Below are positions 34,044 through 43,451 of a stretch of 64,000 nt of DNA, in pieces. The notes beneath the pieces were generated by a model that was not told the origin of the DNA, searched no databases, and was given only the letters and a program-made list of their open reading frames with translations. Both the position numbers and the translations under genes were made by a program. The stretch covers positions 1 through 64,000 of the forward strand of contig JAQWHD010000036.1 in NCBI GenBank assembly GCA_029237915.1, given 5' to 3'. Each line of letters begins with the position of its first letter. Position 1 is the stretch's first letter. The DNA comes from Thalassotalea sp. (GTDB taxonomy: Bacteria; Pseudomonadota; Gammaproteobacteria; Enterobacterales; Alteromonadaceae).

Positions 34044-35264
34044 CTAAATGATGTTTTGTTTTTTTAATTTGTGTAGTTGCTCAGCACTTAGCCCTAATTG
34101 GTTTGTTAAAATATTGCTGGTATCTTCACCTAGAATTGGTGGCGCTTTTTTATATTCTACTTTGGTTTCTGAAAACTTAATTGGATTCGCGACTTGCATC
34201 ACTTTCGAAGTATTTGCATGGCTTAGCTCCATAACCATTTCACGGTGTTGTACTTGTGGCTCAGCGTAAACTCTGTCTAATGTATTGATGGGGCCACATG
34301 GCACGCCCGCTTTATTAAGCGCTGCTAGCCAATAATCTAAGGGATGTTGCGATAATGCAGCATTTAATAAAGGTATTAATTGCTGGCGATTGGCAACGCG
34401 CAGTTGATTAGTGATAAAACGTCCATCCATTGCTAACTCTGGTAAAGCTAAAGCTTGGCAGCAATGTTGGAATTGAGTGTCATTGCCAACGGCTAGCATG
34501 ATGTAGCCATCATCGGTGGTAAATGCTTGATATGGAACGATGTTTGGGTGGGCAGTACCTTGTGATGTTGGGACATCATTACCAACTAGATAATTCATAC
34601 CTTGATTTGCGAGACAGGACACTTGCGTATCAAGTAGTGCTAAGTCAATGTACTGACCAATCCCTGTCGTGTTTCGATGATATAATGCGGCTAAAATTCC
34701 ACTAACTGCATACATCCCGGTCATTATATCGACTACTGCTACGCCAACTTTTTGTGGTCCTGCGCCTGGCTGCCCTTCGGGTAAACCAGTTAAGCTCATT
34801 AATCCGCCCATTGCTTGGATCATGGCGTCATAACCGGCGCGTTTTGAGTCAGGTCCAGTTTGGCCAAAACCGGTAATAGAGCAATAAATAATGCTAGGAT
34901 TTACGGCTTTCATGCTTTGGTAATCTAAACCATATTTTTTTAAGCTACCTACTTTAAAATTTTCTACCACAATATCGGCTTTAGCAGCTAATTGGTGAAT
35001 TAACTGTTGACCTTGTGGAGAAGTAATATCAATGGTGACTGAATGTTTACCACGGTTTGCTGATAAGTAATAAGCTGCTTCGTTGGTGTCATTACCTTGT
35101 TCGTCTTGTAAGAATGGAGGCCCCCATTTGCGGGTGTCATCACCAGCGTTAGGACGTTCAACTTTCCATACTTCGGCGCCAAAATCGGCAAGTACTTGTG
35201 TGGCCCACGGCCCGGCTAAAATTCGGCTTAAGTCTAAAACCTTGATACCTTGTAATGGCCCCAT
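34044..35264 (-). CDS. CaiB/BaiF family CoA-transferase
   Basis: 406-aa class III CoA-transferase moving CoA between carboxylic acids. LDLSRILAGPWATQVLADFGAEVWKVE opens the protein, and the catalytic Asp is expected at D179 (VGVAVVDIMTG). The sequence resembles the subgroup that includes mammalian SUGCT and bacterial proteins paired with glutaryl-CoA dehydrogenase, so succinate/glutarate-type exchange is plausible. gcdH is in this window but 16 kb away. It could also serve the dicarboxylyl-CoA module at 0-7 kb. Confidence 0.87.
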   Translation of the reverse strand: MGPLQGIKVLDLSRILAGPWATQVLADFGAEVWKVERPNAGDDTRKWGPPFLQDEQGNDTNEAAYYLSANRGKHSVTIDITSPQGQQLIHQLAAKADIVVENFKVGSLKKYGLDYQSMKAVNPSIIYCSITGFGQTGPDSKRAGYDAMIQAMGGLMSLTGLPEGQPGAGPQKVGVAVVDIMTGMYAVSGILAALYHRNTTGIGQYIDLALLDTQVSCLANQGMNYLVGNDVPTSQGTAHPNIVPYQAFTTDDGYIMLAVGNDTQFQHCCQALALPELAMDGRFITNQLRVANRQQLIPLLNAALSQHPLDYWLAALNKAGVPCGPINTLDRVYAEPQVQHREMVMELSHANTSKVMQVANPIKFSETKVEYKKAPPILGEDTSNILTNQLGLSAEQLHKLKKQNII

Positions 35265-35356
35265 TGATTATCTCCTGCGATGAAATCGGTCATACACTAG
35301 TTATTGATAGTTTGTTTTATAATAAATATCTAGATGGTTAAAACTTAATAGTTTTT

Positions 35357-35653
35357 TTATGCCTGCAATAAAGCAGTTATTTTCTCTAATGATTTATTTG
35401 CTAGCTGATCTTCCGCTTCAATCCAACAGGCATTGCTGTAACTTTCAAAATGCAAAATTAAGTAATCATCAGCAAAATTAAATCGAGTATATTCACGATC
35501 CGCCCCCTTTATATGCTCAATAATTCGCTGTTCTGCAATTTTACTGAAAACTAAGTCTGCCAATTCTTTAATATCATCTTGATCCCACTCTTTGGTAAAT
35601 GAAATCAGGATTAGGTCTTGCTCATCGAATGTTACATTTTCTATTTTGTGCAC
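35357..35653 (-). CDS. Small acidic protein, possibly DUF3630
   Basis: 98 aa, soluble and acidic, with alternating strands and helices. Central TRFNFADDYLILHFESYSNACWIEAED looks like the DUF3630 family of gammaproteobacteria, but I am not certain. It lies between selO and the CoA-transferase, in the same direction. Confidence 0.6.
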   Translation of the reverse strand: MHKIENVTFDEQDLILISFTKEWDQDDIKELADLVFSKIAEQRIIEHIKGADREYTRFNFADDYLILHFESYSNACWIEAEDQLANKSLEKITALLQA

Positions 35654-35675
35654 GCTTTGTCCTAGCTGGGTTTAG

Positions 35676-35727
35676 TTGTGTCGTTTGATTGTGTCGTTTG
35701 GTTGTGTAGCTTGATTGTGTAGTTAAG
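35676..35727. repeat. Four tandem 13-bp repeats at the selO stop codon
   Basis: Units of TTGTGTCGTTTGA, TTGTGTCGTTTGG, TTGTGTAGCTTGA and TTGTGTAGTTAAG. The last one contains the selO stop codon (35723-35725). The copies differ by one to three bases. Confidence 0.75.
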
Positions 35728-37177
35728 TTCCGCAGAACGTTCGATAACCTTGATCGTTATCTGCAGAGGCATCTTGGTATTTTTGTGTGTTAGCGAGCAC
35801 TTGGTAAGGTGCTCTTAGTACTTGTAAAAATTCATTGGCTAAGCTCATATCTAAAGTGGCTTCACAATGCGCTAATATCGCTTCAACATGATGATTCCTT
35901 GGGATAACCACTGGGTTGTTCTGTGCCATTAATTTCTGGGCTTGCGCATCAGAAATATTATTTTGGTTCAGCGCTAAACGCCAACTTTCATACCAGTTGC
36001 CTAAGTGAGCCTTTAATTGCTCGGCATGATCAGGGGAGGTTAACGATAATGTTAAGTTCGCGAACGTAATTGTGTGATCTAACTCTAAGTCTTGCATCAA
36101 GCTAAGTAGTTGTTCAATACTTTCCTTGCCGATGAGATCTAAGTCAGTAAAGCCTAATTTATTGGCGAGCATAGTAAAGTAAGCATTGTCAAAGTCCGCA
36201 GAAAACTTAATGATTATTGGCTCCACTAAAGCCAATGCTTTATCGCTATCTTCATCAATTAATGGCAACAGACACTCAGCAAGGCGAGCCATATTCCATT
36301 GGGCAATGTGTGGTTGATTAGCAAAAGCATAGCGGCCTTGAGTATCGATAGAGCTAAATACGGTACCTGGATGATAAGTACCCATCATCGCACAAGGACC
36401 AAAATCTATGGTTTCACCCGAAATAGAGTTATTGTCGGTATTCATTACGCCATGAATAAAGCCAACGCGCATCCAGCTGACAATAAGCTTAATTTGTTTA
36501 GCGATAACCGCTTTTAAAAACTCAAGGGGACGATTTTCAACATCGATAGTAATTTCTGGAAAGTGACGAGCAATGGCATATTGAGTTAATTGCTTTAATG
36601 CTTGGGTGTTGCCGCGAGCAGCAAAATATTGAAATGTACCTACGCGAATGTGACTCTCGGCTACTCGTGTAACAACAGCGCCTGGCTTGATAGTTTCACG
36701 ATAAACGGTATCTCCCGTTGCGGCTACCGCTAAACAACGAGAAGTGGGTACGCCTAATGCTTGCATGGCTTCACTCATTATATATTCGCGAAGAGCAGGG
36801 CCGATGGCACATTTACCATCTCCTTGGCGTGAGAAAGGCGTACGGCCAGAGCCTTTAAGTTGAATATCTTGGCGTTGGCCATTGGCATCTATCACTTCAC
36901 CAAGCAATACCGCTCGGCCATCACCTAGTTGAGGATTGAATCCGCCAAATTGATGTCCTGCATAGGCTAGGGCAATAGGCTGAGCGCCAGGCAGTATTTG
37001 ATTACCCGTAAAAAAATCAGCTAACAATTCATCATCTGTAGTTAACTGCGCAGTCATATCTAATTGCTTTGCTAATGCTTTGTTGAATAATAGTAATTTT
37101 GGTTTTGAAACTTTTTCAGGTAATTCAGCTTGAAAAAAATCACTGCCTAAATTGATGTAGCTATTTGAAAATTTCAA
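35723..37177 (-). CDS. selO: SelO-type protein adenylyltransferase (YdiU)
   Basis: 484-aa pseudokinase-fold enzyme that AMPylates proteins, linked in E. coli to redox stress. YAGHQFGGFNPQLGDGRAVLLGE, LKGSGRTPFSRQGDGKCAIGPALREYIMSEAM and HGVMNTDNNSISGETIDFGPCAM are the family's nucleotide and metal motifs. Length is close to the E. coli protein (478 aa). The C-terminus ends RTFCGT, with Cys near the place of the eukaryotic selenocysteine. Confidence 0.92.
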   Translation of the reverse strand: MKFSNSYINLGSDFFQAELPEKVSKPKLLLFNKALAKQLDMTAQLTTDDELLADFFTGNQILPGAQPIALAYAGHQFGGFNPQLGDGRAVLLGEVIDANGQRQDIQLKGSGRTPFSRQGDGKCAIGPALREYIMSEAMQALGVPTSRCLAVAATGDTVYRETIKPGAVVTRVAESHIRVGTFQYFAARGNTQALKQLTQYAIARHFPEITIDVENRPLEFLKAVIAKQIKLIVSWMRVGFIHGVMNTDNNSISGETIDFGPCAMMGTYHPGTVFSSIDTQGRYAFANQPHIAQWNMARLAECLLPLIDEDSDKALALVEPIIIKFSADFDNAYFTMLANKLGFTDLDLIGKESIEQLLSLMQDLELDHTITFANLTLSLTSPDHAEQLKAHLGNWYESWRLALNQNNISDAQAQKLMAQNNPVVIPRNHHVEAILAHCEATLDMSLANEFLQVLRAPYQVLANTQKYQDASADNDQGYRTFCGT

Positions 37178-37369
37178 CGGATAAGTTCTTAATTTAAATC
37201 TAAGTTATAGGGCTATCATATATTATTTTGGTAAAAAATAGGCTAAACAGCCATACTTTGGTCGATATTTGTTGTTTAGTTTGAATTTTTATTTAAAAAA
37301 CACAGACAGTTTGCAAATTTTTCCATATAATCAAATGAGTTTTAAACATAAATAAAAAGAGTAGTCACT

Positions 37370-37669
37370 ATGAAAAAATTAACTTTAGCTCTAGCCGCTT
37401 CTGTAGTTATGGCAGCTCCAGCTTTTGCCGCCGACGTTGAAGCCGGTAAAGCAAAATCAGCAATGTGTGCAGCTTGTCACGGTGCAACTGGTGTTTCAGC
37501 TGTTCCTATGTACCCTAACCTTGCTGGTCAAAAAGAAGTTTACCTTGCTAAACAACTTAAAGACTTTAAAGCTGGTACACGTAAAGACCCAGTAATGGGT
37601 GCAATGGCTATGCCATTATCTGATGCTGATATCGCTAACTTATCTGCTTATTACGCAAGCATTAAGTAA
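37370..37669 (+). CDS. Periplasmic class I cytochrome c
   Basis: 99-aa cytochrome with signal peptide (1-20, ending AFAAD). CAACH (about residues 34-38) binds heme, and the axial Met lies in the VMGAMAMPL segment. [25 protein letters not shown] is typical of cytochrome c553/c4-like carriers. A soluble electron shuttle to terminal oxidases or reductases is likely. It is followed by its own terminator and then a larger paralogue. Confidence 0.88.
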   Translation: MKKLTLALAASVVMAAPAFAADVEAGKAKSAMCAACHGATGVSAVPMYPNLAGQKEVYLAKQLKDFKAGTRKDPVMGAMAMPLSDADIANLSAYYASIK

Positions 37670-37686
37670 TAGCTTATCAAGTAAAG

Positions 37687-37713
37687 AAAAAGCGCATTAA
37701 TGCGCTTTTTTTA
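37687..37713 (+). terminator. Terminator after the first cytochrome c gene
   Basis: AAAAAGCGCAT / ATGCGCTTTTTTT inverted repeat with a T-run, 18 bp after the stop codon. Confidence 0.85.
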
Positions 37714-37742
37714 TATCCTAAATTTACTAAAATGGATTTTAA

Positions 37743-38237
37743 ATGAGTAAAAATATTTTACTTTCTCTGGTGTTTTTTATTTCATTTGGCGCAGTTAGTG
37801 AAGAGCAGTTAAACAACGCCACTAAATTAACTGTTGAGAAAACCGCGACTTCTGTAGACGAAGAGCCAACCGAGCAATTGGTTATAAACGAAGAAATAGA
37901 TGCCGCAGCTTTGCTAGCAGAACAACAAGCCTTAAAAGTGAAACAGCAACGCTTGCAAGTCCAGGTAAATTTTTGCGCCCCTTGTCATGGTAAAACCGGG
38001 GTTTCTGCTATCGATATCTACCCTAACTTAGCCGGCCAACAAAGCGATTATTTACTTAAACAGTTACGAGATTTTAAATCAAAAGCTCGTAAAGACAATG
38101 TAATGAATGGCATGGTTAGTCGTTTAACCGACGAAGATATGCAAGAGTTAGCACAATTTTATGCTGGTATCGAAATTGAGATTCAGCAACCGTCTGTGGA
38201 GGCAAAAGATGAAAAAGTTATTAGCACTGATTTGTAG
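37743..38237 (+). CDS. Cytochrome c with extended N-terminus
   Basis: 164 aa. Signal peptide (about 1-19), then a roughly 55-residue acidic helical segment not found in the neighbour, then a cytochrome domain with CAPCH. Its DIYPNLAGQQSDYLLKQLRDFKSKARKDNVMNGM clearly parallels the first cytochrome. A duplicate with an added spacer or docking arm is likely. The 3' end overlaps the DUF885 gene by 29 bp. Confidence 0.82.
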   Translation: MSKNILLSLVFFISFGAVSEEQLNNATKLTVEKTATSVDEEPTEQLVINEEIDAAALLAEQQALKVKQQRLQVQVNFCAPCHGKTGVSAIDIYPNLAGQQSDYLLKQLRDFKSKARKDNVMNGMVSRLTDEDMQELAQFYAGIEIEIQQPSVEAKDEKVISTDL

Positions 38238-39513
38238 CGTGTGGTTATTTGCTTGTAGTGATAATGCACCAACAACCGAAGTGAAAGAAATTATGGTAGT
38301 CGAGAATAGTTTAGATCAACTTGCCCCTAGATATGTAAAGTTAGCCTTATTAGTTGGTAAACATCAAGACTACTATATCGATGCTTACTATGGCCCTAGT
38401 GAATGGCGGGATAATGCTAGTAAGCAGCCTTTGCCTGAATTAGCAAAGCAAGCTGAACTATTATTAACTGATTTAAAGTCTGCCAACTATCCAGACAATC
38501 AGCAATTACGCCATGATATGCTAACTGTGCAAACTCGTTCAGTACAAGCATTTATTGCCATGCTTAATGGTGAAAAGCTAAGTTTTGATGATGAGTCGAT
38601 GGCACTTTATGACGCTAAATCGCCTAACTTAACCGAAGCCGACTTTGATCAAGCATTGGCTAAATTAGAAAAATTGCTGCCAGGTAAGGAGGACTTAAAT
38701 ACTCGCTTAAAATCGTTTAACGATCAGTTTGTTATTCCAACAGAGAAACTCGATACGGTATTTACCGCGGCAATTAAAGAATCACGTAAACGCACCAAAG
38801 CATATATAGAACTTCCGATGGAAGAAAACTTCACTATTGAGTATGTCAATAATCAGCCTTGGAGTGCCTACAATTGGTACAAAGGTAACAGCTTTAGTCT
38901 TATTCAATTAAATACCGATTTACCAATTAATATTGAACGTGCAATCGACTTAGCAAGCCATGAAGGTTATCCAGGTCATCATGTATTTAATTCATTAATG
39001 GAAAAACATTTAGTAAATGGCCAAGGCTGGGTTGAGTATTCGGTATACCCGCTATATTCACCCTTGTCATTATTAGCTGAAGGCAGTGCAAATTATGGTA
39101 TTCATGTTGCTTACAACGATGTAGATCGCTTAGCCTTTGAAAAAGATGTGTTATTCCCTTTAGCTGGCTTAGATGCGAGTAAGGTTGAGCTTTATTACCA
39201 AGTGCAAGACGTTACCGGGCAACTATCCTATGCGGGTAATGTTGCTGCGAAACGTTACTTAGATGGTGATATTGATAAAGCACAGGCCATTGCCTTTTTA
39301 ATGAAATACGCAATGAGTACCGAGCAAAAATCAACACAACGCATCGGCTTCTTTGAACGCTACCGCGCTTATGTGATTAACTATAATTTAGGCCAAGATT
39401 TGGTTAAAGATTATGTTGAATTTCGCAGTGGTGATGATGAACAAAAACGCTGGCAAGTATTTGCTGACTTATTAGCCAACCCTCGTAGTGCCTCTATGAT
39501 GGTAGTAAGATAA
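38209..39513 (+). CDS. DUF885 family lipoprotein, putative metallopeptidase
   Basis: About 434 aa from ATG 38209, which has a GGAGG site 7 bp upstream and begins a lipoprotein signal (MKKLLALICSVWLFAC, lipobox Cys16). HEGYPGHH is the HExxPGHH-type zinc motif of DUF885, with a downstream AEGSANYG Glu motif. The longer frame from 38161 is unlikely because it would put a basic leader before the signal peptide. It probably cleaves peptides in the periplasm; the substrate is unknown. Confidence 0.83.
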   Translation: MKKLLALICSVWLFACSDNAPTTEVKEIMVVENSLDQLAPRYVKLALLVGKHQDYYIDAYYGPSEWRDNASKQPLPELAKQAELLLTDLKSANYPDNQQLRHDMLTVQTRSVQAFIAMLNGEKLSFDDESMALYDAKSPNLTEADFDQALAKLEKLLPGKEDLNTRLKSFNDQFVIPTEKLDTVFTAAIKESRKRTKAYIELPMEENFTIEYVNNQPWSAYNWYKGNSFSLIQLNTDLPINIERAIDLASHEGYPGHHVFNSLMEKHLVNGQGWVEYSVYPLYSPLSLLAEGSANYGIHVAYNDVDRLAFEKDVLFPLAGLDASKVELYYQVQDVTGQLSYAGNVAAKRYLDGDIDKAQAIAFLMKYAMSTEQKSTQRIGFFERYRAYVINYNLGQDLVKDYVEFRSGDDEQKRWQVFADLLANPRSASMMVVR

Positions 39514-39525
39514 ATCATCAAGGTG

Positions 39526-39559
39526 TCAGAGTCGTTGCAACATATTGCAACGACTCTGA
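39526..39559. terminator. Strong 15-bp hairpin after DUF885, between convergent genes
   Basis: Perfect inverted repeat, CAGAGTCGTTGCAA at its core, with a 4-nt loop. It lies 13 bp after the DUF885 stop codon and 26 bp from the fre stop. No T-run of note, so it may be a Rho-independent-like pause, an mRNA 3' end stabiliser, or a palindromic repeat. Confidence 0.55.
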
Positions 39560-39584
39560 TAGCTTGATTTTAATATGCTAGCGG

Positions 39585-40280
39585 TTAAATAAAGGCGAAA
39601 GCGTCGGCGTACATGTGATCTTTTAATGCGCCTTGGGCAATAAATTCTGTTCGTAAAAAGCCAACCATATCAAATCGCCCAGCCATATAAATATCGTAAT
39701 TTTCTAAGCTAGTTACGTCTTGTAATAAAGGTTGATGAACTTTACCTACTCGCCCTTGCCAATCTTCATCTGCAGTTTCTACTATAGGAGTAAATTGGCC
39801 ATTAGCTAAGCTATCAACTAATGCTTGAGTTTCGGCTAATTGATAACAAGCGCTTGGCTCTCTTAAGCCCCAATAGACGAGAACTTGTTGTTCAAACTTA
39901 CGTTCGACTAAATCAGCTAAGATTGATTTTATGTATGAAAATCCAGTACCACCAGCAAGTAATACGATAGGACGGTTGCTGTCTGTTTTTAATTGCGCTG
40001 CACCGCCTGCCATTTCGATAGTAACGGTTTCGTTAGCTTTGATGTGGTCAATAACTTGCATTGCCCAGCTATCTGCACCGAAGGCGCCAATTTGTAGCTC
40101 AATTAATTCATCTTTTGGAGCGCTTGCTATAGAGAACGGGCGTTTATCGTCATCACTCATAACAAAGTTTAAATATTGGCCAGCCTCAAAATTTACCGCT
40201 TGTGCAGGCGTTAATAGAACCTGATAGACATATTCTGTTAATGGTTTAATTGTATGTACTTTACAGCTTATTGCTTTCAT
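39585..40280 (-). CDS. fre: NAD(P)H-flavin reductase
   Basis: 231-aa ferredoxin-reductase-fold enzyme (Fre/LuxG family) that reduces free flavins with NAD(P)H. RPFSIASAP is the flavin-binding motif, VLLAGGTGFSYIKSIL the nucleotide motif, and YMAGRFDMV the C-terminal motif. Length matches E. coli Fre (233 aa). It is downstream of ubiD as in enteric bacteria. It may supply reduced FMN to the UbiD/UbiX prenyl-flavin system. Confidence 0.92.
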   Translation of the reverse strand: MKAISCKVHTIKPLTEYVYQVLLTPAQAVNFEAGQYLNFVMSDDDKRPFSIASAPKDELIELQIGAFGADSWAMQVIDHIKANETVTIEMAGGAAQLKTDSNRPIVLLAGGTGFSYIKSILADLVERKFEQQVLVYWGLREPSACYQLAETQALVDSLANGQFTPIVETADEDWQGRVGKVHQPLLQDVTSLENYDIYMAGRFDMVGFLRTEFIAQGALKDHMYADAFAFI

Positions 40281-40339
40281 TAATTAATTCTTAGTTAAAT
40301 TATTTACAGCCTTTATGGATAATATAAAGACTTATTTAG

Positions 40340-41833
40340 TTATTCGTTTTCTTGCTTAGGCTTCGATGGAAAAATATCAAGTTCATCCCAAATGTCATCA
40401 ACGTAGTCTTGTATTTCAGGGTCCATAACAATTGGCTCACCCCATTCACGACTCGTTTCACCAGGCCATTTATTGGTGGCATCCATACCCATTTTTGAAC
40501 CTAAACCAGATACCGGCGAGGCAAAGTCTAAGTAATCGATTGGGGTATTTTCAATTAAAGTGGTATCCCGGGCCGGATCCATACGTGTGGTCATTGCCCA
40601 AATAACATCTTTCCAATCGCGTGCGTTGACATCGTCATCGCAAACAATAACAAATTTGGTATACATAAACTGGCGCAAGAAAGACCATACGCCCATCATC
40701 ACGCGTTTTGCATGACCTGGATATTGCTTCTTCATTGTTACTATTGCCATGCGGTATGAACAACCTTCTGGCGGTAAATAGAAGTCTACTATTTCAGGAA
40801 ACTGCTTTTGAATAATAGGCACAAATACTTCGTTTAAAGCTACACCTAATACTGCAGGCTCATCTGGTGGACGGCCAGTAAAGGTGCTGTGATAAATAGG
40901 GTCTTTGCGCATAGTTATATGCGTTACTGTAAATACTGGGAAGTCATCTACTTCGTTATAGTAACCGGTGTGATCGCCATAAGGGCCTTCAGGTGCCATT
41001 TCATCTGGGTCAAGATAACCTTCAAGCACAATTTCAGCAGAAGCCGGTACTTCTAAATCGTTACTAATTGATTTTACTACTTCGGTTTTGCTACCGCGTA
41101 ATAAACCAGCAAATGCATATTCTGATAGTGAATCAGGTACTGGTGTTACCGCGCCAAGAATCGTTGCTGGATCAGCTCCTAGTGCTACAGATACTGGGTA
41201 TTTTTCACCTGGGAATTTGTTTTTAAATTCTTGGAAGTCTAAAGCGCCGCCACGATGTGATAACCAGCGCATCACTACTTTGTTTTTACTTAATAATTGT
41301 TGGCGGTAGATGCCTAAATTTTGACGTTCTTTTTCCGGTCCGCGAGTAATGGTTAAACCCCAAGTAATTAAAGGCGCAACATCACCAGGCCAGCATTTTT
41401 GAATTGGCAGTTTAGTTAAATCAACGTCTTCGCCACTGAAAATAATATCTTGGCAAGGAGCTTTTTTAAGGCGCTTTACCGGCATGTTTAATACTTGCTT
41501 ATAAACAGGTATTTTACTGAGCGCATCTTTAAAGCCTTTTGGCGGCTCTGGCTCTTTTAACACAGCTAAAAGCTTGCCCACTTCTCGCAAAGCGGAAACA
41601 TCTTTTTGTCCCATTGCCATCGCAACACGCTCTGGTGTACCAAACAAGTTGGTTAGCACGGGCATGTCAAAGCCAATAGGATTTTCAAATAATAATGCAG
41701 GACCTTCAGCGCGTAAGGTTCTGTCACTGATCTCAGTCATGGCTAAGTCAGTAGAAATTGGCTGAGTTATACGTTTTAGTTGACCAATTTTTTCTAATTG
41801 CTCGATAAAATCTCTAAGATCGTTATATTTCAT
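40340..41833 (-). CDS. ubiD: 3-octaprenyl-4-hydroxybenzoate decarboxylase UbiD
   Basis: About 497 aa from ATG 41833; a longer frame reaches 41863, but [15 protein letters not shown] is the family start. It is a prenylated-FMN-dependent decarboxylase of ubiquinone synthesis. Signature regions are [26 protein letters not shown] and [21 protein letters not shown] (Glu/Arg active-site area). It precedes fre by 59 bp. Confidence 0.94.
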   Translation of the reverse strand: MKYNDLRDFIEQLEKIGQLKRITQPISTDLAMTEISDRTLRAEGPALLFENPIGFDMPVLTNLFGTPERVAMAMGQKDVSALREVGKLLAVLKEPEPPKGFKDALSKIPVYKQVLNMPVKRLKKAPCQDIIFSGEDVDLTKLPIQKCWPGDVAPLITWGLTITRGPEKERQNLGIYRQQLLSKNKVVMRWLSHRGGALDFQEFKNKFPGEKYPVSVALGADPATILGAVTPVPDSLSEYAFAGLLRGSKTEVVKSISNDLEVPASAEIVLEGYLDPDEMAPEGPYGDHTGYYNEVDDFPVFTVTHITMRKDPIYHSTFTGRPPDEPAVLGVALNEVFVPIIQKQFPEIVDFYLPPEGCSYRMAIVTMKKQYPGHAKRVMMGVWSFLRQFMYTKFVIVCDDDVNARDWKDVIWAMTTRMDPARDTTLIENTPIDYLDFASPVSGLGSKMGMDATNKWPGETSREWGEPIVMDPEIQDYVDDIWDELDIFPSKPKQENE

Positions 41834-42026
41834 ATTATTTTTATCAAAATTTGTTTGCCACATTATACTAGGATTTTTGATTAAATTGGTATTAGTATTG
41901 TTGGCTTGTTAAATTCAAGTTGTCAGGAGTTAGCGTTATTTAACCTATTATTTACGACTAGTGACCATGACATTAATGACATTCACTGCTAGCATAGAGT
42001 TAATTTTATAATAATAAAGTGACATT

Positions 42027-43451
42027 ATGCATAACCCAAAACTAACTAAAGCCTTGTTTACTAGCTTAACATTAGTTGCTGCAGCTACTATTGTAGGTTG
42101 TAGTGATGACCCTGCTAAGGCTGAACAAGCACCATTTGTTGAAATAAACAAAAATCCATTCCCAAGTACTTACAAAGCATTGCCAAGCGTACCTACATTG
42201 ATCACCAATGTAACCTTACTCGATGGTATTGGCGGCATGCATGAAAACACCTCGATTTTACTGGAAAATGGCAAAATTAAAGCTATCGGTAATGATTTAC
42301 CAGTTCCTGTTGATGATGCCAATGTTATTGATGGTAAAGGTAAGTGGGTAACACCAGGTATTATTGATGTGCACAGTCATCTAGGTGTTTATGCAACGCC
42401 TGATACGGGTTCACATGCTGATGGTAATGAAATGGTTAAACCGGTTACTGCTGCTGTTTGGGCTGAGCATTCTATTTGGCCTCAAGATCCTGGTTTTCGC
42501 CGTGCTCTAGCTGGTGGTGTTACGGCAATGCAAATTTTACCTGGTTCAGGTAATTTAATTGGCGGTCGTGGTGTTACGGTTAAGAATTTACCAAATCGTG
42601 TTGTCCAAGACATGAAATTTCCAGATGCCCCTTATGGTTTAAAAATGGCTTGTGGTGAAAACCCTAAGCGCGTTTATGGTAAAAAAGGCGGGCCTATGAC
42701 TCGCATGGGTAATGTTGCTGGTTATCGTCAAGCATGGGCTGATGCGCAAAACTATCAACAAGCTTGGGATAACTACAAAAAAGATTACGACGCAGGTAAA
42801 GATGCAAAAGCACCTAAGCGTGATTTAAACCTTGAAACCTTAGCAGGTGTATTAGAAGGCGAAATCCTAGTACACATGCACTGTTATAGAGCCGATGATA
42901 TGGGCACTATGATGGATGTGATGAAAGAATTTGATTACCAAATCGCTTCATTCCAACATGCTGTTGGCGCTTATAAAATTGCCGATAAGTTAGCAGAAAA
43001 CAATGTCTGTTCTGCGATGTGGGCTGACTGGTGGGGCTTTAAAATGGAAGCTTACGATGGTATTCGTGAGAATATTGCTATGGTAGCAAATGCCAAAGCC
43101 TGTGCCATTGTTCACTCTGATAGCGATCAAGGTATTCAGCGTTTAAACCAAGAAGCCGCAAAAGCACTATCTGATGGTCAACGTGCCGGTATTAACTTTA
43201 CTAAAGCGGATGCCTGGACTTGGTTATCATCTAATGCAGCTAAGTCATTAGGTATCTTCGATAAAACTGGTTCATTAGAAGCAGGTAAAAATGCCGATGT
43301 AGTTTTATGGAGCACAGACCCATTCTCTACCTATTCACAAGCTGAGTTAGTATTTATCGATGGCGGTGTGGCATTTGATCGTAACAAACCTGAAACATGG
43401 GCGATCAGTGATTATGAGTTAGGACAAGTTGGTGAAGGAGATCACAAATGA
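42027..43451 (+). CDS. Amidohydrolase family lipoprotein
   Basis: 474 aa. Lipobox IVGC (Cys25) anchors it to a membrane. Amidohydrolase barrel with H116-x-H118 (GIIDVHSHLG), further His in LVHMHCYRADD and SFQHAVGAY, and the catalytic Asp region IVHSDSDQG. It closes with SLEAGKNADVVLWSTDPF, the typical end of imidazolonepropionase/dihydroorotase-like members. All metal ligands seem present, so it should be active; the substrate is unknown. The 4-bp overlap with the next amidohydrolase gene suggests a coupled pair. Confidence 0.87.
   Translation: MHNPKLTKALFTSLTLVAAATIVGCSDDPAKAEQAPFVEINKNPFPSTYKALPSVPTLITNVTLLDGIGGMHENTSILLENGKIKAIGNDLPVPVDDANVIDGKGKWVTPGIIDVHSHLGVYATPDTGSHADGNEMVKPVTAAVWAEHSIWPQDPGFRRALAGGVTAMQILPGSGNLIGGRGVTVKNLPNRVVQDMKFPDAPYGLKMACGENPKRVYGKKGGPMTRMGNVAGYRQAWADAQNYQQAWDNYKKDYDAGKDAKAPKRDLNLETLAGVLEGEILVHMHCYRADDMGTMMDVMKEFDYQIASFQHAVGAYKIADKLAENNVCSAMWADWWGFKMEAYDGIRENIAMVANAKACAIVHSDSDQGIQRLNQEAAKALSDGQRAGINFTKADAWTWLSSNAAKSLGIFDKTGSLEAGKNADVVLWSTDPFSTYSQAELVFIDGGVAFDRNKPETWAISDYELGQVGEGDHK

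Noticed and set aside
35723-35740. Selenocysteine codon at the SelO C-terminus
   Set aside because: The residue near the end is an ordinary Cys codon followed by a TAA stop; there is no in-frame TGA.
37370-38237. One broken two-heme cytochrome
   Set aside because: Each gene has its own signal peptide, heme motif and ribosome binding site, and a terminator lies between them.
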